A stretch of 64,000 bases of DNA from Stratiolaelaps scimitus. Taxonomy: Eukaryota; Arthropoda; Arachnida; Mesostigmata; Laelapidae. The stretch lies in assembly GCA_019614645.1 (NCBI GenBank), contig JABWDB010000037.1, positions 2,634,001 through 2,698,000 on the forward strand. The letters run 5' to 3'. Below the pieces are notes generated by a model. That model was not told the DNA's origin. It was given only the letters and a program-made list of their open reading frames with translations, and did no database searches. Of this stretch, positions 23,565 to 36,154 are shown piece by piece (positions within the stretch are counted from its first letter, which is position 1; each line of letters begins with the position of its first letter). The translations under genes were made by a program, and so were the position numbers.

Positions 23565-26500
23565 CTATAGATTTGTTATGCAGTGACACATCAGTTCCGT
23601 ATAATGAACCCACCTGTAATTCGAGTATCTTGTTTACGTGCTGTTCAGATTCGAGCGCCCGATCTCTGTCTTTTCTTTCCATCATGATGTTGAATTGTTT
23701 GCGTTCCTCGCGTACCCGCTCCTCAGACTTACACTCCAACTCGCGGATGTTCTCCTCGAGCGCGTGTATCCTGTTGGACGAATGGCAATTTTCGAATCGC
23801 ACAGTGTCAGTGAGGTTAACTTACGCTTGCAGAGTCGGTTCTCGACGACTATATGCAAAGGTCCACTATTCATGAATGGGCGACTCTGAGTCGAACGGTG
23901 GGCTGGGTGTACCCGGCATCGAAAAAATGGAACTAATTATGGCGGGTTCGTCAATGCCGAAATCACCTGTTGTGTCGTGGACTGAATTAAGGCCTCTTTA
24001 AGGACTGTTTAAGGCCTGTAAAGGCTGAGTCAAGGAGCTAAAGGCTGGGGAGAATCAGCCCGCAAACACATTTACTCATTTGTGTTCGACAACTATCGAA
24101 TTACCGTAGTAAATCTATACAAATTATTATTTTTTTATTTTTTATTATACTGTTTTTTGCCGATTTTCCTTCTTCGCTACCGTCGTACCATTTTGCTAGG
24201 TGTCCAACCTCGGCATGTGGAACACAATACGGTGTGAATAATAAATAATGGAATATAGATATATAGTAATCCTATGCAATCACTTAAAAGGAAACATCTC
24301 CTTCTCACCTCTGGGTAAGTAACGAGTTCTCTTGTTTGGCGCGCTGGTAGAGATCTTTACTAGTGGCGAGATCCTCCGTCAAGGCTGAGATCTGCATCTC
24401 CATTTCTTGCATCTGCAATGGGCCAGATAATTAATATCTCAGTTAGTTATAGCGTAATCGATCTGGGCCATCTGGGGCTCACAGCAAAGAGTCCGTGTTC
24501 CCTTGTGGACATGCTCACGTAGAGAATGCATCCTTTACAAGGATTCATTTCATGGAGGTTATTCGTGTGAAAAAATGCTTCTGGTGACGTGGCAACAGTG
24601 CCGGCTGTTCTCGAATGCAGTTGTTTCGCAACAAACATTTAGCAGCTCGTTGGGGCCGGCGTTGTAATCCTTAATCTCCGCCCGTACTTGACGACAACCC
24701 TCGTCCACAGTTCACCTTTTGAATCAATGTTATTTTCTCATTGTACTTCGTTGTTTTTCTAGCTGTGAACAATTCCTCAGAGAGAGAGAGAGAGAGTGAG
24801 TGACTCACGTCAGGGGTTCAGCTACAATCTGGATGAAGATGCGGCCATCTGTCACCTTCACCTTCACGCTCAGCAGCCCCATCAATTTTTGCATATTTCT
24901 ACGCATATAATACGTTCTTATTATTATTATTATTATTATTATTATGAAAAGGTTACCTGCCCGCTATCAATCAAATCACACAATGGAGCAACATGTGGGG
25001 TGGTGGGGTCGAAGTAGGGGGGGTGCTGTGGGGAAAGTACTTCGGGCCGGCGAGAGTCAATTCTATCCGGTGGCGTCTACAACTCAAATGGGTCATTGTC
25101 ATCTTATATATCATGTTTCCGTTAACGAATATAGAAGAACTACTATTCCCACTGGCAACGTTGCATGATTATTATTATTATTACATTATGTTGCATTACA
25201 ACTATGACCGAATGAGTAACCAAGATAAGATTGCCTACCAACTAGTCAGCCCCGCAAGCGATGCGAGTAACTAGACACAATGGCAACATCGGTCATCACA
25301 CATATCATCAGCATAGGGAGACAACAGCAACAACAACAACAATAGCAACAACAGCAACAATAGCAACAACTGCGCGGGAGGTGTGGCGGCTGGGGTATTC
25401 GGATTTGGGCGAGATGCAGAGATCTGCCCCGCTCTGCTCCTAACTGTTGTCACACAGATCTACTTTCGGATCCGCTGCAGGGCGTCCCGTCCGTTAGCAC
25501 TCTCATCGAATCTGTAGTGGCACACCTACAGTGGCTTGTAGACGAGCAATCCGATCAGAGCCCCTACTGACTGCCGGAGCAACAGTGCGTGCCGTAGTCG
25601 CCGCTGCTGCCGCCGCTGAACAGCAAATCACTGCGTCGGCCTGTGCCGGGCGCAGCGCTGAAGTCAGTCAGTGACGTGACATGGCGTGGCGTGGAGTGAA
25701 CGCGAATAGTAAGCACGCGCAGAACAGCCGGAGGAAACAGCTGACGCCGACGTCGATAATGACAATCGCCACGGGAGCCGTCCAAGGTCGTTCGTGGCGG
25801 TCGCCGCACATATCCAAGTGAATATATATATATATATAGGGGTAGACGAAATAAAAAAGAATAGCTGGCCACCAAGTTGCCACTGAAATGCTACTGTCTG
25901 CCGTTATAGTAGGAGTTAATACTATCGCCGCCTAGCGGCGACAGTATTCTAGGTGCAGCAACAATGACAGCAACAGTGTAATACGGGCCAGTTCAACGAA
26001 TCGACAACGGAGCAGAAGGGCAAAGCGATCAGGGTGGAAAGTGGCAATTTTTTTCTTTCAATGGGCGCTAATGCCTATTGTAGGATAGACGGTAGATGGC
26101 CGTAGAAAATGAAAGCGGTAGATATAAAAGCTCGCCTCTGGCGGCTGTTGATGTCGAAGGTATGATGGATGCATAGGTCTATGTAAAGCTCACATCCACT
26201 GTATGTGGACGTGTATGTATATATATATATATATAAAGACGATTTTCTGGTGGTTTCATTGGCGCGTTTCATGGTCCAATAACAATGAACGGTTGTAGTT
26301 GCAAGCGGTTGTCGGTGGCCAGGGAAGCGAGATCACAGTTCTCTCTCTCTCTCTTTTGGGGACGCTCACAACGGCCTAACTCGGACACGCTTTACTTGGC
26401 TTAGCCGTCAGCGCGGTGGGTGACTTCGACAGGTAAAGGTAAAGGTTTATTGGTTTATTGAAGGAGCTGCAATTGTTACACTGCTTAAGCTCTCTTATAT

Positions 26501-29500
26501 GTCACACGGCAGGGCTCGAACCTGCGGCCTCTGGCTTCAGACAGCCAGAGACTTAGCCGTCCAAGCCACTGCGCTGACGGTGTCTGGCCAAGTTGACTCT
26601 AGCCGCAAGAGAAGTCGGAGGCCGAGGGCACGATTCGATTTGTCCTCCCCCCACGACCTGGTGAGGTTCCTCGCGACCTGGTGAGGTTCCCCGCGACCTG
26701 ACATATCCCTATCGATCGAGAACGTAACGCATTCTAAGAAAAATACAACTACAGTTCCATTGTATATTGTAATCGATTACAATCATTCATTAGTCATCCT
26801 GCCGGCGCGAGCATACATAGTTTGTGTGCTTCGAAGTCGACACGAGTTAGCGCCATCGGAAATGATGGCGAACAGAAGCCGGGGGCCCCGGGTCTGTGTT
26901 CGATATCACCGCGACGGTCGAAATTCGAAATAATTTTTGTGTCGAAATTTCGTTTTTTTTTTTTGTAATTTTAACCGATTGATCCGACAGCGCCGACAGT
27001 TCGTTCAGGCACGAAAAGCCAGCGTGGCGGAGGCTGGATGAAGACCGTTGCAATACTACCGAGCGTATGGATGCAATGGATACGCGCGCGCTGACGGCGG
27101 ACAGGTTACAGCCATCGGTAGCATGAACATGCTTTCCATCGACATTTGAATGCAGTGTTAAGACGAACGAAGTTGTTGAAGTGGATGATTCGGGAACGTT
27201 GTTTTCAAGGTATTGTAGAAATTTGCCACACTATCTCTATGCGATTTCACTCATGTAGAATTAAAGTAAATACGGTGCCTAGAAGGTTAAGAGCTGAGGC
27301 CTGTCAGATAGGGGAACAGCTGAGGGTCAGCTCGAAAAACAGTTCAATACGGTGCCTACATCGATATGATGTGTGACTCTTTCCACGAGGGCCGATCTCA
27401 CGCTGGGCTCGGAGGCCTTTAGCGAGCGAGAGAGAGAGAGAGAGAGAGTGACTCGGTCCAACAGAGACAAAGTATCCTGTCATCAAATCGTCAGCCTCTC
27501 CAACCGGTGGGACGTGTCATGGCGTCAACTGAACAACAAAGTGACTGCGTTTGCTCAGCATTTGTCTCGAGAAATTAAGGTGTCGACATGTACTCGCGTT
27601 AACGCCTCGTAAAACCCCTCGCGCATATCGGCAAAGGGGGCCGTTCTCCTTAGGTTGATGATGCAACAACTCGTCCAGTTCACGATAAGGTCATATGGTG
27701 CCCCCTTCTACGATCCATAACAATCTATGGAACCAGATATATATATATATACACGTCTATGAACGAAACTGTATTACAATGCCTAGGTTCTCTTATACGT
27801 CCTCACCAGGTCGCGGGACAACTCGAACCAGTGGCCTGCGCCTTCTCATTTTGAGCCATCGACAACTTAGCCATCGTACAAGTCAGCCACATCGTGTCGA
27901 CAGCCATATAAGGCATACGTGTGAATTCGAAGATCTAAGAATATCAACCCTTATTAATTAGTTAAACCTCATTATGTATGTGCCCCCTACCTTATCAGTA
28001 AGATCGTCGACGACTTGCTGGTCGGCGAGCGAATCCAACTCATTATTCTGCTCGTAGGAGAACGACGATCTGGAAGAGGCAAAATCAGCCATGAACTTAT
28101 TGCACATATGAATAATCACACACGATAGACGCCTTGAATATCACTGCATATGATGATCTTATAGCAACGTACGAATGTATCAGGAATAGTGTACATACAT
28201 AAGATAATGAATAATTAATAATAATAATTAATAATAATAATAATAATAATAAAAGTTTCAGTACAAGCGTGTCTAACAATGAGGTGTGTATGTACATTGA
28301 CACGAAAGGTGCATAGATACATAGAAAACAAATAAATTACAACTGTTCGCTGTTATGGTAACAATCAGGCAACATTCGATGTTGTCTAGCATCACGAACG
28401 CAGCTAAATCACGACAATACATATATATATATATATATGCGACTGGTATTTCCAAGGTATCTCAATGTGGTGGTGCTGCCGTCTCAGTGACGAACAGACC
28501 CTCTCAGGCAACAAGGACGAATTTGGCAGAAAATAACGAAACAGCATTGATTTATCACAGAATCGTCGGTAGTAACATGGTGATGAAACTACTACACATG
28601 TGAGTTTGGTTGGATTTTCTACATGTCGATTATCATAATTAAAATTACAAAAAAAAAAAGAAAAGAATTATGAATTTCACAACATCTGACTCCATGATAT
28701 ATATCCATGTAAACTATCAGGCGTATAATTCACTATTATGTTCATTGAATAAATTACTAGAGATATTTCCTCCGCCTAAAAATCCACCGCGTTCGTCCTT
28801 TGGCTGCGACAACCAACAAGAGTAGTTGATACAGGCATTGCCTTTGTGCACCGTTCAATATTTTTCACCTAATTAATTATCAATTTATTATTAATTGCAT
28901 GCGTACTCACCTTCGAGATTGGGCTGAATTAAACGAGGCGTTCGCCACAGCGGCGGCCGATAGCTCTCTCCCGAGAGACGATCCGCCGAGTCTCTTTGAT
29001 GAACTAGGGAAGGTAGGATCACAAGAGAACAGTATATATAAGACATATAATGGTAATAATAACAATAAGAATTATTGTTATTATTATTATTGAAATTAAT
29101 GGTAGTGAACTCGCCCGTGAAGCGACACCAGCAGGAGTAATTGGAACTAGCATGCAATTACCTTAAGCAAGAATGACGCATTTCGGAAGGTATATATGGA
29201 CAAGTAAAAAAATAATCGTTATCGTATGTTAAAGAGTGTGCGATGTTAATTAGTGCAAGGGGACAATATCGAATTAGGTTATGAGAAAGTTCACTTGAGA
29301 TGTTCGTGTACTTAATAGAACTTTGTCGAAGTAGACATACAGGAACGATATACATACGCCAGGTCGGGTCAACACCTAAGCTGGCTGGGATTCAGCTATC
29401 AGAGTTGGTGTTGAGGAAACGGGTTTAGTGGGTTTGTGAGTCCTATTCACTACGGCTGAGTGACACATGTGCATCAAGCATTCCCGATACCCTCCATATA

Positions 29501-30611
29501 AATAGAAGCTGATCAGAGTTCGATCGCACCATAGAACATTTGCTTTTATGGGGGGTCCATCTTGTGAAGCTATGCCGAAAGCAGTTGTACCATTCGTGAA
29601 CGTTAATTGTAAAGGCGTTGAGAATCTAGCCGGGAACATTGAATTAACCTACTGAGCTTTCAGGTTAATTTATGCATCTAGTATCGTTTGAGAGTCGAAT
29701 ATATGTACATCATTCGTCTTTATCTTAAATTTGATCTTTTCAATTTGTGGCTGATAATCAATATTCCCGTACTCATACGACTCACTTCAATTCATGGTAA
29801 TCACATAATATCCAATGGCTGCAATTTTCCAAATACCCCACCAATGAGTTCGAGCACCAATCGTCTCCATCTGTTCGCCTTTTACATGAGAACATTGTTG
29901 AACATTTCAGCTCTTCGCCACCGCCGCCGCCAGTTACGTTCGCTTACGCCGACGGTGATTCCGTTAGCTCAGAAGCGTGTATATCTTTGACGTCCATATG
30001 CACGTTGACATATCTCACCCACTCTTGGCACCGAGATTCACACAGTAGAACAACAACAACGCCACATAACCATTCGACCGTTAAACGCGAATGTTATGTC
30101 CGCCAGAAACCGTCGGGAGCCGCGTCATTGTCCCGCGCTATTGTGTATTGCCCACTCAGAAATGTATCTGCTGCTACCGTCAGATGCAGATCTGCCACAC
30201 TCAGCGCGAGACAGTCTGTCGCTGAGCGTCACGCAGCAACACAAATAGCATTGGCGAAATAACGGGCTCGAGCAACAAGGCCAATCAATGTGGCCACCAC
30301 GCCACAGACCCCTGTGACGCTGTTCGACCGTTGGCAGTGAGCGGTAATCGGCGTTCGTGTCACTGTCGTCTATGGCGGGCGAACGACGACAGAGCTGTCA
30401 CACACAGCAGGCTAAAGTTGTTTGAGTATTAGGCACGCAGGGGAAAACTGCCTGTGGCGATGAGTTCGACACTAAACTGACGGTAGGGATTCGCAGGCAG
30501 ACGAGCGAATAAACAAATCTGGTTATTATTGTTGATTGATGCGATGTTGTATCGTGTATGCCGTGACCGGTGTCACCCAGAATGAACCCGAGAGGGAGAG
30601 AGAGATAGAGG

Positions 30612-30649
<38 letters not shown>

Positions 30650-33600
30650 AAAGAGTTTGTTTCTAAACAGTGCGAATTGCTTGGTTACTCAATACGTATT
30701 GTGAGAATATGTAACGGGCGTCGAAAACGATAACATTCGCTCGGCGCAGCATTGTTATTTATGTACGTAAAACTCAATGAGACAAATCACTACTGATCGA
30801 TAGTTCTGGGGCGGTTTGATTCGATCTCTTCACTCGTGTCTCACTTGTTACTGTCTGAATCGCCCCTAAGCATTGGAGCTGAATGCTGTTGTGATGAAAT
30901 GGCGACTTTTTTTAACCATTACCAGTTTTGTGAAAGAGAGATTTTTGAGAAATTGATCCTTTCAAAAAAAAAAAACTGTCGTCGTCGTTGTAACGCTATC
31001 CGTAGTAATGGCTCACATGATCTCGACACGAACAGGTCGTTGTAAGAGAAGGTGAATTTACTTTTGTTGTACCAGTTCAACAACACGTCAGCTGATGGCG
31101 CTTTTATACAGACGCCTGGCGCGCAATGGCAGGAAAGAGTAATTCTGCATCGGATGCTGTCCTTGACCGGCCACTACTCGGAATAGCGCCACGCAATCGT
31201 TCGTAATGACCATTGCAATCGGAAGAAACTGATTTGAATATTTCCTGTTCGCGACTAAAACGAGTTTTGTGCGTTTTGAGACTAAAGGCCACCTACAAGT
31301 GCAGATCTTAAAAATAGTGTTTCGTAGGAAATCGCTTCGTTATAAGCCCGTTGTGCATACTCTCGTCATTTTAAGAGATAGCCGAACATGTTTCAACAGA
31401 AATTTCAATAGGAGAATATCAACAAAGATTGGTCATTAGCTAGTTTAGATGCAGTAACTATTAATTAATTAACTAATTAATAGTGAATTCGTAGCTTGTC
31501 TGCCTGTTCACGCATGTCGACGGGTAACAATCACTAGATAGCGCAGCTTTCTACTGGAACCCTGAACCATACAATATATAATCTAGCTGTAGAAATATCC
31601 AGAGGCAGAATGCGGCTGGTTCGAGTGATCTCGCTACCTCACGACATATATAGGAGAACTTCTTAAGCATTGGAAAAATTGCAGTTCCTTTAATAATAAA
31701 CAAATAAAACCTTGAACCTCCACCTTTCTAACCATACCACCGTCACCGTATCCGTCCCACACTTATGTGCATGTACGATCGCACCGTGCCTCTCATGCAA
31801 TAACCTCAATATCCCTCCACACTTCATGGCCTCGGACACCTCACGCGTGCAATCGGCAGGCATATCTATTACGTGGGCCGTACGCTCAGCGGCACCGTTA
31901 ACGCCACCGTGAAGTCCGAGCATTAATTACTAGCGGTCCGTTATTATCATTCGAGTAGTCATAAGGGTGTTCACTACCACCATCACCACCACCTGGCGGC
32001 ATGCGTCCCGTTAAGATGAGTTCGTGCTCGATCATGTTGTTGGTGCCGTTGCATAGAGAGTGAGTGCAGTTGAATTCTGTGCTAATGAACATCTCTTGAA
32101 ATCTCTAACTAACCAGGAACTTCTTCGTATACTCGTTCTACTCCAGGTATTTCGGTTGGCGAGACGGCGACTGTTCGGGGACCCTGGGGAGGTTTCCCGA
32201 AAACTGTCCGAATTTCTGCGAAATGTGTGTTAATCAATTGTTGTTAATTTTTCGCGTCAAGGCTTGTGTGTCCTATAATGAATTAATGCTATGTGAATTA
32301 ATTGTATAGCTGTACTAGTTCTATGGATATGTAGTGATTTGGTCACATGGATGTGGCCTTTCTCATAAGCGGCGAACTCCTGCACGTGTTTACAGCAGGC
32401 TTGCGTGCACCTACTAACATATACACACGGCGTGTCCACCAGCAACTGGAGTTCGCCGAAAGCGGTCACAGTCAGTATATCGTGAATCGGTGGACCATGC
32501 GTGATGCTGCTGGAGGTCGCAGCGAGTCCCCTATGGAAAACTAGCTATGCTGCGGTGAAGTTTTATCGGCGGAATCTAACCACACCACAAAATGAGATGA
32601 CTTTCTACACAGCGATATGTTAGCAATATACAGCGAGTACAACCTTTGTCGGCCTCTTCATGACTTCGTTTCATCGGATCGACGATTTGGCCAACATCAA
32701 AAATGTGCCTTTGATTCAAACACCTTTAGTAGACACTGCCTATTTGTGAGGTTGACTGTCGAATCATTTTGTAGCTTGTCCACAGTCGCTCTCGAGCGAA
32801 ACCCGTCCCCAGAATCGCTAGCTGTTAACCCGCCGCAAACGTATCCAGCCAAATCGATGATAACGACGAACGAACAAATAATTGAAAACATAACAACCGA
32901 CACAGGACACATGGCTCGATCGACAAACAGCATACGAATACAGCAACGGACATCGGACGTCACAAAGCAACGACAAGCGCTAGCTCTTGCCGAATCCTGT
33001 TGTTCATATCGTTCGCGTTCGCATCAAGAGACAACTGCCATAAGGACAATGCTTATATTTGTGATTCTCTATCTTCCATTTCGCGACGTCTCGAACGGCA
33101 AAGCGGAAACGAATTTAGGGGATTATTGTTTCGAAGGTGATTTGAACAACAATGTGGCCAATCGTCAATCACTAGAAGATATCCGTCCCCTGACGCGCCG
33201 CACGGTTGTTGTTGCTGCTGCTGTTGCTGTTGTTGCTATCTTGTAAGCGCGATAGTGATGGTTTACACGGCATTAGTCGACAACGCCGGTGTCGTCGAGT
33301 ATCAGCGAAGTACCACAATTCAATTCGCTCGGCAGACGGTGGTCAATTCGCTGGGGGTGAATTGTTGTTATCCTGTACTGTGGTTGTACGAGACGAAGAT
33401 TTAGTATTTCGCTGCCTCGCGCACTGTGCACAGAAGATGTCGTGCAGGGTACACGGATAGAAATCGATTGTGAATAGTCAATGCACTTTTACAGAAAACA
33501 CGTTCAAACAACAGCGCTCAGATAACACACCTTCCGCGACTGCGGTCATACACACCACGCACGTACGCACGCACAGGAGGGATGGTAAAGTTGGACGGAT

Positions 33601-35179
33601 GGTGAAAGTTGGCTGATCGCTCAGCAACACGAAGCCAATAGAGCACAATGCGACCCCTTGTGAATATCTTAAATCATTTTGCCGATAGAGCTCGGTCTCG
33701 TTCTTCTGCGACAGATTCTACAATGACTCGAAGGAGTCTATCGGAATAACGAAGCGAAATGGAACTTGGATGGTGGACGGTAAGTTGAAGTGGAAATTGA
33801 CAGCTAATTAGTAGCCACGATTCGATAGCAGTTGTGGTGGTATCTTCCTCAGTCGATAGACGTCCTATGATTATACCTGTAACTAACTAGCTAGCTCGTA
33901 TCGAGGCACAAGTTGAAAGTCTTCACGACTTCAGCCGCCATGAAGACTCTAGCCGATTTATAATCGCCGTTCAAGTCACCGCACCATAGCGGTTAGCATT
34001 CTGACTAGCACGATTGGCTTGCTTGCTTGATCACTTCAAAATGTCATTAAGTGACAGCAGTTAACGGTGACGATTCTACTCGACTTCTAACAGTTAATCG
34101 TAGCGTTAGAACAGGTTAAAAACTTGAGATGAAAAGAACGTCGTCAAGAGCGAACGAGTTGGACCCTGTTAAGGGGTCTAACCTAGGGTAGCCCGCTCTC
34201 TCTCCCTCTGGTTTTTGCTGATCGGAGTCAAACGAGCCGGATTGTTAGCTGATGACAATAAGAACAAAGCAGACGAAGAAGAAGAACAAGTTTCATAATT
34301 CAACGGCGAGAGTTATGTACAACAATGTCGCAATTTCCCCAACAGGAGAAATGCGTATTGAGTATTGAAACGGGGTCTGTAATAAACTGAACTGTGAAAA
34401 ATCGAAAAAAAAATAATAAAAATGAGAAAAAAATACAAAAAAAATGTACAACAGCTCATCTTCCCTTCGTGAGATTTCTCATTTAATTCAGATTCTACCT
34501 CAGAGTCGAAGTCAGGGGTGGCTGAGAATCGTCCTCCTCATCGTACTCGAAGCGCTCCTCGCCACGTTCGCCCAATCCCGAGTCGGCCGGCGATTGAGCC
34601 CGCATTAGTGACGAAAGTGACGCCCCTTCGGATGACGGCAGAACTCCGACCGTGGATGCCGTTGACGATGTAGGGCTCTGGAATTAGGCACATTTGAGTC
34701 GGAAAGTCAGAAATATGCGGCGAATATCTGTTCAAGTTAATCGCGCGTATAGTTTTTCTTTTTTTTTTCTTTAAGAGGTCAAAGGTAAGGTAAGGCTTTA
34801 TTGATTTATTAAAAGAAATGCATAGAATGCTTAAGTTCTCTTATATGTCATGCAACGGGATTCGAACCTGCGGCCTCTGGCTTTTTACAGCCTGAGACTC
34901 AGCCGTCCAAGCCACCGCGCTGACGTAAAAAAGTTAAATCCTGCATGGACACCAGGCCTCACATTGAGGTGTTTGCCTGGTAGTGTCAGACCGCGTATAT
35001 TAAACGAGGCGAACTACACTCGGCTGTTCGGATTTCGTAGCTTGACGCAAGGACGAATACGAGATCGCGGGAGGGAAAAGTCCGCGAGTTTCGTTCGGTG
35101 GAGACTATCCATTTATATGAAGATCATGAGAAGAAGATGAATGGGATTTACTAAAATTTGTTCATTGATTCGAACGGGT

Positions 35180-35222
<43 letters not shown>

Positions 35223-36096
35223 TATGTTAAGTCGCGACCAATTGTTTAAGCCACAATTACTTGCTGGCGCTATACATGATCTGTAAGTGCAGCAACACAA
35301 TAAGCTATGAGGCTTAAAAGAGAGGGAAATATATATATATATATAAATATAGCACAAGGTCACTGGACCACGATAAATAAGATAACTTGCATACATGAAG
35401 ACCAATGATTATCATAATCATAGACATAGGTTAGCGCGTTAGTGAGAGAAATAATTGCATGTATTCATTAAATTTCATACTTTATATACTGCTTCAAACC
35501 AGACACTTGACGTCCGTTAGCGATTCCTCTTAACTTTCGGTTGTCGGCCAAACTTCTGATGATTCGCCTTTCGGCAGATGACAGCCGATATCATCAGCTG
35601 TCTTTACCTTCGCTAAGTTTTGTTTACCAACATATGGTATGACAAAGCACTACAGTAAAAGATGGCTGCCCCCCAGTAGAACTTTCCACTCGATGAAGTC
35701 CTGGTCGACTCGGCCCTACTGCGCCGCTCGACAGAAACCTTGACAGTTTCCTGTCGCGCTCTAGTGAGTGACAACTAGCCCCCCGGCCCCCGACGTAATC
35801 ACATCCCCGCACCCCCAGAGCAGCTACGTTGCCACGAATCGGCATGGGAGTTTTATAGGCAACAACAGTAGGAACAGCAGCCGCTGTCGGAGTAGAAACC
35901 GAGGGTAGAGAGGCCACCCAAACGAAAACAAAATAAAATATGGTGGCAGCATCATGTTGCTTACTACTAATTAACAATATATGTATAAGTAAGTATGCAT
36001 AGTAGTATCAGACACTAATAACAGTAAACCTTATTTTAATTATGTTGTTCTTGTAAAGCAATCGTTGAATATATCTGCCTTGGAAATTGGGAAATA

Positions 36097-36154
<58 letters not shown>

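Larger units (their letters stand above)
21969..23613 (-). other. intron g-h
   Basis: It holds a (TA)n run at 22829-22871, a SINE B tail, a 74-bp inverted repeat, poly-A/T runs and a (TA)n run near 23546-23565. Confidence 0.7.
24413..27990 (-). other. intron e-f
   Basis: It holds (ATT)n at 24917-24943, a CAA/CAG-rich tract at 25321-25371, a GC-richer patch at 25440-25830 without a convincing ORF, SINE A at 26431-26578, SINE B at 27269-27358, and a diverged SINE A at 27763-27893. Confidence 0.7.
29004..34498 (-). other. intron c-d
   Basis: It holds repeat D (29527-29640), a GC-richer patch at 29900-30450, a (GA)n/(TA)n patch at 30590-30650, a SINE A tail at 31650-31708, candidate coding stretches at 31712-32215, and an open plus-strand frame at 32617-33246. 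Confidence 0.6.

Noticed and set aside
26480..26578. Apparent tRNA gene with A and B boxes
   Set aside because: The acceptor stem does not pair, the sequence continues into a SINE tail, and the same unit recurs many times: it is the pseudo-tRNA head of SINE A.
34538..34735. Minus frame PYIVNGIHGRSSAVIRRG across exon c
   Set aside because: The frame one base over (SPTSSTAST...) matches the splice phases and the acidic linker expected of the family; this one is its shadow.
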